Below are positions 8,142 through 17,475 of a stretch of 64,000 bases of DNA, in pieces. The DNA is from SHAN690 sp038131955 (GTDB lineage Bacteria > Bacteroidota > Bacteroidia > Flavobacteriales_G > Salibacteraceae), in the NCBI GenBank assembly GCA_038131955.1, contig JAYPQK010000012.1, positions 1-64,000 on the forward strand. Direction: 5' to 3'. Position 1 is the first letter of the stretch; every line of letters begins with the position of its first letter. The notes beneath the pieces are model-generated. The model did not search any database. It had not been told where the DNA came from and saw only the letters and a program-made list of their open reading frames with translations. Made by a program: the position numbers and the translations under genes.

Positions 8142-8802
8142 AAATCTAGTTTGGATCTCGGTGTTGGCAGCCTTGGTGGCCTGCAATCCAACGCGAGTTG
8201 TGAAGCCCCTAGAGAATGGGGAGAAGCGCGTGAGCGCGGCCTTTGGTGGCCCGGGGATCATCTTCTCAGGAGCGCCGATTCCTCTGCCGTTGACTTCGGT
8301 GAATTACTCGCACGGATTGGACAGTGGACTGACACTTTCTGCGGGTCTGCACACTACGGCGCTGATGTTCAGCAACCTACAGACGGATATTTCACTGGGT
8401 ATCAAGATGGTCGAGGCGAAGTCCAAGCGTTATGGATTGACGGCGAACCCCGGACTTAATTTGATGTACAGCCTTCGAGGAGGAGAGTTTCGTGCCTATC
8501 CTCAAGTGGAAGGCATCGGCTGGTGGCAATACGGTGAGAAGTCGCACCTCTTCTATGGAGGCGTGGGTACATGGGTTGAATTGATGCGCGAGAAAGCGCA
8601 CGGCGAGGTTCAAGATCATGAGCTGATGCCTTATGTCACATTGGGTCATCAGTTTGCCGGTGAAAAATGGATCTGGCAGGTAGAGGCCAAGTACTTGGGC
8701 TTCACCTATTCGAATGACAATGTGGTGGTGGACTATATGGGGCCCTTTAACACGGGAACGACGGGTGTTTATGTTGGACTTTCAAGAAGATTGACGAAAT
8801 GA
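8134..8802 (+). CDS. Lipoprotein with outer-membrane barrel-like sequence
   Basis: The 222-residue protein has a signal peptide with lipobox ALVAC (Cys at 17). The mature part is rich in Gly and aromatic residues with alternating strand patterns (YGLTANPGLNLMYSL, SHLFYGGVGTWVEL) and ends GVYVGLSRRLTK. This fits a small outer-membrane-associated beta-barrel or lipocalin-like protein. I do not recognise a named family. It overlaps the genes on both sides by a few bases, indicating an operon with the VWA protein and the hydrolase. Confidence 0.65.
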   Translation: MFRNLVWISVLAALVACNPTRVVKPLENGEKRVSAAFGGPGIIFSGAPIPLPLTSVNYSHGLDSGLTLSAGLHTTALMFSNLQTDISLGIKMVEAKSKRYGLTANPGLNLMYSLRGGEFRAYPQVEGIGWWQYGEKSHLFYGGVGTWVELMREKAHGEVQDHELMPYVTLGHQFAGEKWIWQVEAKYLGFTYSNDNVVVDYMGPFNTGTTGVYVGLSRRLTK

Positions 8803-9677
8803 TGAAGAAGTGGATATTGGGAGCCATCGTGGCCATGGTCGCGACCTCATGTTTGGACTTAGATCCGCTGCTGTACAACCCGTACACTGATATTGACGAG
8901 TACCTGTTGGACGACTACGAGGGTCGACAGGAGATCGCGGTCGGCGAGGAGTATGCCATCGCGGACTCGCTCTTGGAGATCTTCACCCTCAACAGTGATG
9001 GGAATGATATCTACGCCTTGTATGTGGGCGATCAAGATCGGATCAGTACGGATACCGTCATCTTGTATTTGCACGGTAATACAGGGCACCTTGACTTGTA
9101 CTGGACGCGCATCAAGTTGTTGGCCAATTCCGGACATAAGAATCGATTCGGCATCATGGCGATCGACTACCGGGGTTTCGGTCTATCTGAAGGAACGCCA
9201 ACGGAAGAAGGACTGTACGAAGATGCTGACGCGGCCATGATGTGGTTGAAGGACAAGGGATTGACCAACGATCGTTTGATCGTGTATGGCTACAGTATGG
9301 GTACCGCACCTGCCACGGAATTGACGGCCAATCCGAGGAGCATGAATCCATCCAAATTGATGCTCGAAGCTCCTTTTGCTTCCGCCGAGGTCATGGTGCA
9401 GGATGGAAGTGGACTTTCACTACCATCCAGCTTGTATACCAACTTGAAGATCGACAATGCCGAAGAAATCAAGAAGGTGGAAGTGCCGTTCTTCTGGATC
9501 CACGGTAAGGACGATTCTTTCTTAGCCATGGACACCCATGGAGAGGTCGTTTTCAAGAACTATAGAGGAACCTATTCTGAAGCGCACCGCATCGAAGGTG
9601 GTGAGCACAGCGATGTGCCTGAGGTCATGGGTAATCAGGAGTACTTGGACGTGGTTCTGCCGTTCTTGGTGAAATGA
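8799..9677 (+). CDS. Lipoprotein alpha/beta hydrolase, BEM46/ABHD type
   Basis: The 292-residue lipoprotein (lipobox near residue 18, VATSC) has an alpha/beta hydrolase fold. It shows an oxyanion segment LYLHGNTG, then DYRGFGLSEG, the nucleophile elbow GYSMG (Ser), the acid region HGKDDSF and a late His (GGEHSD). It probably acts on an ester or amide in the periplasm; the substrate is unknown. It overlaps the preceding gene by ATGA and the following, broken protease gene by 4 bases. Confidence 0.8.
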   Translation: MMKKWILGAIVAMVATSCLDLDPLLYNPYTDIDEYLLDDYEGRQEIAVGEEYAIADSLLEIFTLNSDGNDIYALYVGDQDRISTDTVILYLHGNTGHLDLYWTRIKLLANSGHKNRFGIMAIDYRGFGLSEGTPTEEGLYEDADAAMMWLKDKGLTNDRLIVYGYSMGTAPATELTANPRSMNPSKLMLEAPFASAEVMVQDGSGLSLPSSLYTNLKIDNAEEIKKVEVPFFWIHGKDDSFLAMDTHGEVVFKNYRGTYSEAHRIEGGEHSDVPEVMGNQEYLDVVLPFLVK

Positions 9678-10705
9678 GTACGGTCGAGCTGATCTACTTC
9701 GTGTTGATCGCCATCACGGCGTTGGATTTCTTGTTTGACAAGTGGTTGGACTACCTCAACGACCGTGCGAAGTCACCCGTCATGCCACCGGAGGCGGAGG
9801 GAATCTATGACGAGGAGCGATACGCCAAGTGGCTTGCGTACGACAAGGCCAACGGTCGATTGGGTATGATCAGTTCGTCGTTGAGCATTCTGATTTCCTT
9901 GGCTCTTTTGATCGGTGGCGGGTTTGGTTGGATCGATGCGTGATTGCGTCAGTATACCGAGCAACCGATCTGGCCGGCGCTCTTGTTTTTCGGCGTCCTA
10001 GGACTCGGTTCGAGCATCATTTCGCTGCCTTTCAGCATCTTCATGACCATGTTTGCTGCCACCTTGATCATGCCGATCTTCAACAAGTTCGAGCCGTTGC
10101 CGGAAGGTGAGTTACGCACCGCGATCGAGGATTATTGCGCGAAGGTGGGCTTCAAGCTGAATCGATTGTTCGTGACGGACGGGTCAAAAAGAAGCGCGAA
10201 GTCGAACGCCTTATTCAGCGGACTAGGACCGAAGAAGACCATTGCGTTATACGACACGCTGATCGATCAGATGGAGACCGAGGAGATTGTGTCGGTACTA
10301 GCGCACTACAAGAAGCAGCATACGATGCAAAGCATGGTCCTATCGATCCTGCAGTCGGGAGTGATGCTCTTCGTGCTGGGATTGTTTTTAAGATACGATG
10401 TCTTTTCCTTGGCCCTAGGCGCAGAACAGGGGAGCTTCCATGTGGGTATGATTGCTTTCGGGATTATCTTCTCACCCATATCCACGGTGGTGGGTATTGC
10501 GATGAATGTCTTGAGCCGCAAGAATGAGTTCGAAGCAGATGCTTATGCCGAGGAGACCTACAAAGGAGAACCACTCGCCAGCGGACTCAAGAAGCTAACC
10601 GCTGAGAACTTGGGGAATTTAAAGCCTCATCCGGCTTACGTGTTCGTCCATTATTCGCATCCACCGGTGTTGAAGCGGTTGGAGAGATTGGAGATTGGGG
10701 AGTAG
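9674..10705 (+). pseudogene. Broken M48 (Ste24/CAAX protease-like) membrane metalloprotease
   Basis: Two consecutive open segments (9674-9943 and 9944-10705) are in the same frame, separated only by a TGA at 9941. Together they match a Bacteroidota Ste24-type M48 protease, with segments such as LLFDKWLDYLND, KRSAKSNALFSGLGPKKT, NEFEADAYAEE and HYSHPPVLKR. Two further in-frame lesions are visible against the remembered family. The loop region between LPFS and FSIFMTMF, about 75-80 residues, is missing. The zinc motif LAHEIGHYKK is reduced to LAHYKK. With HExxH gone and a nonsense codon present, the gene cannot make active protease. The end GGLLD-like helix before TGA reads GFGWIDA. Confidence 0.85.
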
Positions 10706-10865
10706 GGAGTGGTTGAATGGGGAATGGGACGTTCGCGGTGCGCAGTCGGCAGTCTCGGTCGATGGGCAGCAGAGTTCCGGATCAATCTGAGTTAGTTGAA
10801 TTAAAATTCAACTCCCAACTCCCGATTCCCTAATCTTTAACCGCTATATTTCAGTAAATAAATGC

Positions 10866-10873
10866 TACCTTTG
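10866..10873 (+). promoter_or_regulatory. rpsA promoter -7 box TACCTTTG
   Basis: TACCTTTG followed by CGCCCC matches the Bacteroidota -7 element with the common downstream GCRCC extension. It predicts an rpsA leader of about 85-90 bases. The gap from 10,706 to this box is otherwise low-complexity intergenic repeat. Confidence 0.65.
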
Positions 10874-10965
10874 CGCCCCTTTTAGAAAGCGGGGTTGTCG
10901 ATGGCCCTTTAACAATAACTCTCTCATCTGCATCGATTTGGATGAGATACAAAGTGAATTGCCAC

Positions 10966-13080
10966 ATGGCAGAGAAGAAAGAAGAAGCGGCTGAAAAGGC
11001 TGCTGCTGCTGAGAAAGCAGAACCAAAGGCGGAGAAGAAAACCGCTGCTAAGAAGACCACCAAGAAGGAGGAAGCTACGGAAGAAGCTCCTGCGGAGGTG
11101 AAGGCTGAGAAGTCTGAAAAGACCGAAGAAAAAGCCGAAAAGAAAACCACTCGTACTCGTAAGAAAGTTACCGCCAAGAAGGAAGAATCCGCTGAGGAGG
11201 AGACCGAAGAGGTAACCGAAGGGGTGTCTGTAGAGGCACCGATCGCGAAGCAAACTCCTGAAGAGCGTAAGGCTGAGTTGGAGAAGCAACGTGCAGAGTT
11301 CGATTGGAGCAAATTGACCAAGAAGACTGAAGCGTACTCTGAGGACGAGCGCACGGTGATGGAGAAGGAGTACGATGAGACCCTTACTTCTATCAACGAG
11401 CACGAAGTGTTGGATGGAACGGTTGTTTCGATGACCAAGCGCGAAGTAGTAGTGAACATCGGCTACAAGAGCGAAGGTGTGATCCCAACTACGGAGTTCC
11501 GTCACAATCCTGACCTTAAAGTAGGTGACGCTGTTGAGGTGTACGTCGAGAAGGCTGAAGACGCCGACGGACAGTTGGTTCTTTCACATAAGAAGGCGCG
11601 TATGACGCGTGCGTGGGAGCGTGTGAACGACGCTCGTGACAACGATACCGTTGTTATGGGTCAAGTGAAGTGCCGCACCAAGGGTGGTTTGATCGTTGAC
11701 GTATTTGGCTTGGAGGCGTTCCTTCCAGGTTCACAGATCGACGTGAAGCCTATCCGTGACTACGATCAGTACGTAGGAAAGAAGATGGAATTCAAGGTGG
11801 TGAAGATCAACCAAGAATTCAAGAACGTGGTTGTATCCCACAAAGCCCTCATCGAGGAAGAGATCGAAGCTCAGAAGGTAGAGATCATGCAAAAGCTCGA
11901 GAAGGGTCAGGTACTCGAAGGAACCGTGAAGAACATCACTTCTTACGGTGTATTCGTAGACCTGGGAGGTGTAGATGGTTTGATCCACATCACCGACTTG
12001 AGCTGGGGACGTATCAATCATCCGGAAGAAGTGGTCGAGCTCGACCAGACCATCAACGTGGTTATCCTGGATTTCGACGACGAGAAGAAGCGTATCGCAC
12101 TTGGTGTGAAGCAGCTTGAGTCGCACCCATGGGATGCGTTGGATGACAACATGAAGGAAGGTGACATCATCAAAGGAAAAGTGGTTGTTCTTGCCGACTA
12201 CGGAGCATTCGTTGAAGTAGCTGCTGGAGTTGAAGGATTGATCCACGTTTCTGAAATGAGCTGGTCACAACACCTTCGCACTGCTGACCAATTCTTCAAA
12301 GTAGGAGATGAGGTTGAGGCGAAAGTGATCTCTATCGATCGCGAGGAGCGTAAGCTTTCTTTGAGCACACGTCAACTCACGAAAGATCCATGGGATGACA
12401 TCGAGACTCGTTACCCAGTTGATTCTAAGCACACAGGTCGTGTGACTAACCTTTCAAGCTTCGGCGTATTCATTGAGTTGGAAGAAGGAATCGATGGTTT
12501 GGTTCACATCTCTGACCTTTCTTGGAGCAAGAAGATCAATCACCCATCTGAGTTCACCAAGGCTGGTGAGGACATGGAAGTGGTTGTGTTGGAGATCGAC
12601 AAAGACAACCGTCGACTTAGCTTGGGTCACAAGCAACTCGAAGAGAATCCATGGGATGTATTCGAAACCGTATTCACACTCGGTTCAGTTCACCAAGGAA
12701 CCATCACTTCTCGTAACGATAAGGGTGGTGTAGTGAACTTGCCTTACGGTGTAGAAGGTTTCGCTCCTAGCCGTCATTTGGCGAAGGAGGATGGTTCAAA
12801 AGCAGCGGCTGATGAAGCATTGGATTTCGAGATCATCGAGTTCAACAAGGACGCCAAGAAGATTATCGTTTCTCACACCAAGACGTTCGAGACCGATATG
12901 GACACGAGCAAGTCTACCGGTGGTGCTGATAAGAAGCGTCGTCCTTCTGGTAAGGCCAAGTCAGACAGCAAGGCAGTTCAAAAGATCCAAGATGCGCAGG
13001 AGAAGACTACGCTCGGAGATCTTGGCGTATTGTCTGATCTTAAGGAAGAAATGGAGCAAGCTGAAAAGAAGAAGAAGTAA
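10966..13080 (+). CDS. rpsA: 30S ribosomal protein S1 with charged N-terminal extension
   Basis: The 704-residue protein has six S1 RNA-binding domains. They can be followed by GTVVSMTKREVVVNIG, GQVKCRTKGGLIVDVFG, GTVKNITSYGVFVDLGG, GKVVVLADYGAFVEV, GRVTNLSSFGVFIEL and GTITSRNDKGGVVNLP. The first 110 or so residues are a low-complexity Lys/Glu/Ala extension (MAEKKEEAAEKAAAAEKAEP and onward), and the C-terminus is also lysine-rich. The start at 10,966 is the ATG giving MAEKK; an ATG eight codons upstream is possible but less likely. S1 recruits mRNA to the 30S subunit, which matters in a phylum with few Shine-Dalgarno sites. Confidence 0.95.
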   Translation: MAEKKEEAAEKAAAAEKAEPKAEKKTAAKKTTKKEEATEEAPAEVKAEKSEKTEEKAEKKTTRTRKKVTAKKEESAEEETEEVTEGVSVEAPIAKQTPEERKAELEKQRAEFDWSKLTKKTEAYSEDERTVMEKEYDETLTSINEHEVLDGTVVSMTKREVVVNIGYKSEGVIPTTEFRHNPDLKVGDAVEVYVEKAEDADGQLVLSHKKARMTRAWERVNDARDNDTVVMGQVKCRTKGGLIVDVFGLEAFLPGSQIDVKPIRDYDQYVGKKMEFKVVKINQEFKNVVVSHKALIEEEIEAQKVEIMQKLEKGQVLEGTVKNITSYGVFVDLGGVDGLIHITDLSWGRINHPEEVVELDQTINVVILDFDDEKKRIALGVKQLESHPWDALDDNMKEGDIIKGKVVVLADYGAFVEVAAGVEGLIHVSEMSWSQHLRTADQFFKVGDEVEAKVISIDREERKLSLSTRQLTKDPWDDIETRYPVDSKHTGRVTNLSSFGVFIELEEGIDGLVHISDLSWSKKINHPSEFTKAGEDMEVVVLEIDKDNRRLSLGHKQLEENPWDVFETVFTLGSVHQGTITSRNDKGGVVNLPYGVEGFAPSRHLAKEDGSKAAADEALDFEIIEFNKDAKKIIVSHTKTFETDMDTSKSTGGADKKRRPSGKAKSDSKAVQKIQDAQEKTTLGDLGVLSDLKEEMEQAEKKKK

Positions 13081-13101
13081 GCAGGCCCTTTCCATAGATA
13101 T

Positions 13102-13135
13102 AAAAATCCCCTCCCGACCGGAGGGGATTTTTTTT
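13102..13135 (+). terminator. Strong rho-independent terminator after rpsA
   Basis: ATCCCCTCC at 13,106-13,114 pairs perfectly with GGAGGGGAT at 13,120-13,128 around a 5-base loop. A-tract and T-tract flank the stem, so it could work on both strands. Confidence 0.9.
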
Positions 13136-13149
13136 GCCTGAATGCTGGC

Positions 13150-13157
13150 TATATTTG
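13150..13157 (+). promoter_or_regulatory. pyrR promoter -7 box TATATTTG, near-leaderless
   Basis: TATATTTG is followed by eight bases (CACGTCGA) and then the pyrR ATG at 13,166. Transcription should begin within a few bases of the start codon. Confidence 0.6.
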
Positions 13158-13165
13158 CACGTCGA

Positions 13166-13711
13166 ATGAAGAACAAAACGCTGCTCGATCACACTGCGCT
13201 GAACTACACGCTCCATCGACTTGCATACGAGGTATACGAGCAGCACACCGATTTCAGTAACCTAGCCTTCATTTCTCTCCAGCCACGCGGCGTTGCCTTA
13301 GGGAAACGTATCGTGGCAGAACTCGAACGCCTGGTCAAGGATCAGAAGATCCTTCATGGCGCGCTGGACGTGACCTTCTACCGAGATGACTTCAGAAGAA
13401 GAGAAGAGGTGCTGGTTCCTTCAACCACAGATATTGAATTCTCGATCGAAGGCAAGGAGATTATCCTGATCGATGACGTTCTGTATACCGGTCGCACCGT
13501 CCGCAGTGGATTAGACGCCCTGCTTGATTTTGGTCGACCCAAGCACGTAGAGCTGTTGGTCTTGATCGACCGACGATTCAGCAGAGAGTTACCTGTACAA
13601 CCTGACTATACCGGTCGCACCGTGGACGTGGTTCGTGACGAGCGCGTGAAGGTGGAGTGGACCTATGACGATACTAATAACCGAGTAATCCTATTCAGCG
13701 AAGATCAATGA
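13166..13711 (+). CDS. pyrR: Bifunctional pyr operon regulator / uracil phosphoribosyltransferase
   Basis: The 181-residue PRTase-fold protein has the PRPP-binding loop IILIDDVLYTGRTVRSG and ends with a PyrR-type tail. In Bacillus PyrR binds pyr mRNA to attenuate transcription and has weak UPRTase activity; in Bacteroidota its regulatory role is less established. The start at 13,166 (MKNKTLLDHTALN) fits the family; an ATG at 13,142 would lie upstream of the promoter box. It overlaps pyrB by ATGA, so the two form an operon. Confidence 0.92.
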   Translation: MKNKTLLDHTALNYTLHRLAYEVYEQHTDFSNLAFISLQPRGVALGKRIVAELERLVKDQKILHGALDVTFYRDDFRRREEVLVPSTTDIEFSIEGKEIILIDDVLYTGRTVRSGLDALLDFGRPKHVELLVLIDRRFSRELPVQPDYTGRTVDVVRDERVKVEWTYDDTNNRVILFSEDQ

Positions 13712-14646
13712 GCACACTGAGCACGAAACACCTTTTGGGGATCAAGGACGTCACCCGCGAAGACATCGAGCTGATCTTCAAGACGGCCGATAACTTTAAA
13801 GAGGTGATCAATCGTCCGATCAAGAAGGTGCCGTCGCTTCGTGATGTGACCATCGCGAACATCTTCTTCGAAAATTCTACCCGAACCAAGTTGTCCTTTG
13901 AGTTGGCTGAAAAGCGTCTTTCGGCCGATGTGGTGAATTTCTCTGCGTCCTCTTCCAGTGTGAAGAAGGGGGAGACTTTGGTGGATACGGTCAACAACAT
14001 CCTCGCGATGAAGGTGGATATGGTGGTCATGCGCCACCCCAACCCAGGAGCGTGCGTTCACCTCTCACGACATGTGGATTGCAGCATCATCAACGCCGGT
14101 GATGGAGCCCACGAGCATCCTACCCAAGCCTTGCTCGATGCTTATTCGCTGCGTGAGAAACTAGGAAGCCTCGAAGGAAAGAAGATCCTGATCGTTGGAG
14201 ATATCTTGCACTCACGCGTGGCTCTGTCCAATATCTTCTGCCTGCAAAAGCTTGGCGCCGAAGTACGCGTCTGTGGACCGGCCACACTCATCCCGAAACA
14301 CCTCGAAGAACTTGGGGTGAAGGTCATGCTCAACTTACGTGAGGCAATCGCATGGTGTGACGTGGCCAATATGCTTCGCATTCAACTCGAGCGACAGGAT
14401 ATACAGTACTTCCCTTCATTGAGAGAATACAGCATGCAGTATGGCTTGACCCGACAACTGCTGGATGAACTGGGAAAGAAAGACATCATCATCATGCACC
14501 CGGGGCCTATAAACCGAGGCGTGGAGATCACTTCGGACCTGGCTGATAGCGAGTACAGTATCATTCTGAATCAAGTGGAGAACGGCGTAGCTGTGAGAAT
14601 GTCGGTTCTCTATCTTCTTGCCGGGAAGACGAAAGCCAGCTCGTGA
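13708..14646 (+). CDS. pyrB: Aspartate carbamoyltransferase catalytic subunit
   Basis: This enzyme commits carbamoyl phosphate and aspartate to pyrimidine synthesis. The 312-residue protein has the carbamoyl-phosphate loop FFENSTRTKLSFE (near residue 54), HPTQALLD and MHPGPINRG. The length matches the PyrB type that works without PyrI or with PyrC. It is co-transcribed with pyrR through a 4-base overlap. Confidence 0.96.
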   Translation: MSTLSTKHLLGIKDVTREDIELIFKTADNFKEVINRPIKKVPSLRDVTIANIFFENSTRTKLSFELAEKRLSADVVNFSASSSSVKKGETLVDTVNNILAMKVDMVVMRHPNPGACVHLSRHVDCSIINAGDGAHEHPTQALLDAYSLREKLGSLEGKKILIVGDILHSRVALSNIFCLQKLGAEVRVCGPATLIPKHLEELGVKVMLNLREAIAWCDVANMLRIQLERQDIQYFPSLREYSMQYGLTRQLLDELGKKDIIIMHPGPINRGVEITSDLADSEYSIILNQVENGVAVRMSVLYLLAGKTKASS

Positions 14647-14653
14647 TTTACGC

Positions 14654-14661
14654 TATATTTG
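14654..14661 (+). promoter_or_regulatory. -7 box TATATTTG before STAS gene
   Basis: TATATTTG lies 20 bases upstream of the ATG at 14,682 and matches TAnnTTTG. No good -33 TTG is seen. Confidence 0.5.
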
Positions 14662-14681
14662 TTTGAAACGAGGAAACGCAG

Positions 14682-15053
14682 ATGACTTTTTCCATTGAGC
14701 ATCACGATAAGTACACGATCGTTCGCGTAGAGGCAGAGAAAGTTGGAGGATTGGTTTCTCCAGAACTCAAGGCGAAGTTTGTGGAATTGAACGCAGAAGG
14801 CATTCGCAACGTTGTTTTCAACATGCAAAAGGCGCGCTATTGTGACTCTTCTGGACTCAGTGCGATCTTGGTGGGAAATCGACTATGCAAGAATTCTAAT
14901 GGATCATTTGTGATCTGTCAATTGAATGAACTCGTCAGTAAGCTGATCCAGATATCCCAACTGGAGTCGATTCTTACCATCACACCCACCGAACAAGAGG
15001 CCATTGATCTTCTTTTGATGGATGAAGTAGGACGTGATCTTGAAAACGAGTGA
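14682..15053 (+). CDS. STAS-domain anti-sigma factor antagonist-like protein
   Basis: The 123-residue single STAS domain contains ARYCDSSGLSAIL, which includes the Ser that is phosphorylated in SpoIIAA-type antagonists. Such proteins usually relieve anti-sigma factors after dephosphorylation by a PP2C phosphatase. No kinase or phosphatase partner is adjacent. The last codons overlap the next gene's possible GTG start. Confidence 0.85.
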   Translation: MTFSIEHHDKYTIVRVEAEKVGGLVSPELKAKFVELNAEGIRNVVFNMQKARYCDSSGLSAILVGNRLCKNSNGSFVICQLNELVSKLIQISQLESILTITPTEQEAIDLLLMDEVGRDLENE

Positions 15054-15055
15054 GT

Positions 15056-15790
15056 ATGGTGAGAAGCTTTACCCTGATCCTTCTTGCTCTTGTTTTCACC
15101 TTCTCGGCTAGTGCCCAGTGCACGCCTGATTCCTCTATTTCCGGTCTGTATTCACCTAGTGAGCTCGAGGGACTTCCCGATGCTCAAGTAGGGGTGGAAT
15201 ACAATACGGTCATTACAGTGAATGTTCCTGTAGATACCACCTACCTTACATTAACGGCTTTCATCGACAGCATGGTCTTGACGGATGTGACCGGACTTCC
15301 TCCAGGTTTTACCTATCAGTGTGTACCGAACTCCTGCAGCATCGAGGGAGGAGAACTTGGATGCTTGCTGGTTACGGGAATCAACAACAACAACGCTAAG
15401 GTCGGAACCTACGATATCGAAGCTGAGTTTGTATTCTACATCAAGCAGCCTGCGATCACCATGCCGTATACCTTGACCGGATACTCGATCACATTGGAGG
15501 AGGGTACGCCGATGGGTATTCACGATTGGAATGAGTCCGACCTAAAATTCAATATTGAACCCAATCCCATCAATGCTCGGTCGAAATTGGTTTTCGACCT
15601 GCCGAGCTCCGACCGCTATGCCATCGATGTTTACTCACTTTTAGGTACCAAGGTGGCTCACTTTGAGGACCGAGGCGCGCGAGGTGAGCATACCTTTCCA
15701 CTCACCGAGTTTTCAAAACAGTCGGGGGTCTATTTCATCTCAATTTCTCAAGGAGACTACAGTCGCTCCATGCGTTTTATCGTTCAGTAA
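15056..15790 (+). CDS. Secreted protein with type IX secretion C-terminal domain
   Basis: The 244-residue protein has a signal peptide (residues 1-22, ending SASAQ) and a Cys-containing middle part (CVPNSC and CLLVTG). The C-terminal T9SS sorting domain runs from about FNIEPNPINARSKLVFDL to GVYFISISQGDYSRSMRFIV. It would be exported by Sec, then by the type IX system, and anchored or released at the cell surface. The middle part is not recognised. ATG 15,056 is preferred to a GTG two codons upstream. Confidence 0.8.
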   Translation: MVRSFTLILLALVFTFSASAQCTPDSSISGLYSPSELEGLPDAQVGVEYNTVITVNVPVDTTYLTLTAFIDSMVLTDVTGLPPGFTYQCVPNSCSIEGGELGCLLVTGINNNNAKVGTYDIEAEFVFYIKQPAITMPYTLTGYSITLEEGTPMGIHDWNESDLKFNIEPNPINARSKLVFDLPSSDRYAIDVYSLLGTKVAHFEDRGARGEHTFPLTEFSKQSGVYFISISQGDYSRSMRFIVQ

Positions 15791-15793
15791 ACC

Positions 15794-16738
15794 ATGGCGA
15801 GCTATAGTACTAAGTTCTCTGTAACGGTATTAGGCTCGAACTCAGCGCTGCCCGCTAACGGAAGGCATCCAACAGCCCAGTTGTTGAATGCAAACAATCA
15901 CTATTACTTGATCGACTGCGGCGAAGGCACTCAGATGCAATTGCGGCGCTACAATTTGAAGTTGCAGCGCATAAAGGCTGTCTTTGTATCCCACATGCAC
16001 GGCGATCATTACTTCGGATTGGTAGGAATGCTCAATAGCCAACATCTGCTGGGAAGAACCAAGCCACTAAAGATCTTTGGTCCGCCTCAATTGCAGCAGA
16101 TCGTGGAGTTGCAACTTGATGCCGCCGGGGGACGATTACAGTATCCGATCGAATTCATTGCGTTGGAGAAAGTAGGAGAGGGGACAAATGAGATCTTTCG
16201 AGATAAACACATCATCGTGCATGCTTTTGACCTGAAGCACCGCATTCCTTGCCTGGGCTTTCTTTTTACCGAGGCAGAGAGGGAGCATACCTACCTAGCG
16301 GAGAAAGGCGGCCCGGCAGGGGTGAAGATCGAAGAGATCCCGGTTTTAAAACAGGGAAAGGATGTGGTTCGCGAGGATGGCACGGTGATCCGATTCGAAG
16401 ATTTTACGACACCACCCGCTCCGCCGCGTACCTATGCCTATTGCACAGACACGCTTCCGTTGGAGTCGACCGTCGAACATGTGAAAGGGGCTACGCTTCT
16501 GTATCACGAATCGACGTTCTTGGAAAAGGAAAAGAAACGATCAAAGGAAACCTTTCATTCTACCGCCAAGCAAGCCGCCGAGATCGCGCGAAAGGCGAAA
16601 GTGGAGGCTTTGATGCTTGGCCATTATTCAGCGCGCTACGGTGAACTTGATGAGCATCTGGTCGAAGCAGGAGAGGAGTTTGCCTCGGTCATTCTTTCGG
16701 AAGAGGGTAAAGAAGTAGAGATCGGAAGTCCGATCTGA
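15794..16738 (+). CDS. rnz: Ribonuclease Z
   Basis: RNase Z cleaves the 3' trailer of tRNA precursors. This is needed here because the one tRNA visible has no encoded CCA. The 314-residue metallo-beta-lactamase-fold protein shows SHMHGDH (near residue 62), the GLVG segment after it, CTDT in the second half and the late GHYSARY histidine. The length is typical of the short bacterial form. It starts 3 bases after the preceding stop. Confidence 0.93.
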   Translation: MASYSTKFSVTVLGSNSALPANGRHPTAQLLNANNHYYLIDCGEGTQMQLRRYNLKLQRIKAVFVSHMHGDHYFGLVGMLNSQHLLGRTKPLKIFGPPQLQQIVELQLDAAGGRLQYPIEFIALEKVGEGTNEIFRDKHIIVHAFDLKHRIPCLGFLFTEAEREHTYLAEKGGPAGVKIEEIPVLKQGKDVVREDGTVIRFEDFTTPPAPPRTYAYCTDTLPLESTVEHVKGATLLYHESTFLEKEKKRSKETFHSTAKQAAEIARKAKVEALMLGHYSARYGELDEHLVEAGEEFASVILSEEGKEVEIGSPI

Positions 16739-16794
16739 ATATTTCTTGGCTTGTCGTCCTTGTTTAGATTCATTCTTGATACTTTCGACCCGCG

Positions 16795-17475
16795 ATGAAA
16801 CCCGTGATCAAAACATACCTAGCGGACCCGAGCGTCCTGATCCTTGAGGGTTTTAAGAACATCCTTTCATCTCGTCCTGAGATCGACGTCGTTGCTACTA
16901 CTACCACTGCTGAAGGCCTGAAGGAGGCACTGGCAGAGGTACGTCCTGATGTGCTGGTCATTGATTACACCTCTGGCACCTTCGCCGTGCAGGATGTCTT
17001 TGAGGTAATGAAACTCTATCCCTTCATTCGCGTGATCGGTATTTCTCCAGAGATCTCGGTCAACGATGTGAAACGATTGATCCAATCAGGTATCAGCGGT
17101 CATTTGATGAACGACTGCGATGCGGACGAGATCATTGGTTCCGTGCTTTCCTGCGCAAAGGGAGAGAAGTTCTTTTGCGGACAGGTGCTCGATAAGCTGA
17201 ATGTGAGCGAAGGTGAAGATCCGATGCATACCTGTGAACCCGTATCGATCAGTGAACGTGAGTTAGAGATCTTGCATCATATCGCTGAAGGCTTGACAAC
17301 GAAGCAAATCGCAGAACGACTTCATTTGAGTTTCCACACGGTGATGACACACCGTAAGAATATGATGTCAAAATTGGGCTTGAATAACACGGCTGGATTG
17401 ATCGTCTATGCCGTACGCGAGAACCTGATCAGTCCGAACCGATTCCTTTTTAATACGGAGACTACGACCAAGTAA
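16795..17475 (+). CDS. LuxR/NarL-family response regulator with atypical receiver
   Basis: The 226-residue protein has an N-terminal receiver-like domain with the phospho-acceptor candidate in VLVIDYTSG (Asp near 56). The usual acidic pair near the start is only AD. The C-terminal LuxR-type helix-turn-helix reads SERELEILHHIAEGLTTKQI then HTVMTHRKNMMSKLG. It probably controls transcription in response to an unlinked kinase. The 3' end overlaps the convergent TPR gene by 14 bases. Confidence 0.85.
   Translation: MKPVIKTYLADPSVLILEGFKNILSSRPEIDVVATTTTAEGLKEALAEVRPDVLVIDYTSGTFAVQDVFEVMKLYPFIRVIGISPEISVNDVKRLIQSGISGHLMNDCDADEIIGSVLSCAKGEKFFCGQVLDKLNVSEGEDPMHTCEPVSISERELEILHHIAEGLTTKQIAERLHLSFHTVMTHRKNMMSKLGLNNTAGLIVYAVRENLISPNRFLFNTETTTK

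Noticed and set aside
9941..9943. Selenocysteine at the in-frame TGA of the M48 gene
   Set aside because: There is no visible SECIS-like hairpin, the family has no Sec there, and the same gene has lost its active site.
10851..11505. Long minus-strand frames opposite rpsA
   Set aside because: They are antisense shadows of the Lys/Glu-rich S1 extension, giving Ser/Phe-rich nonsense.
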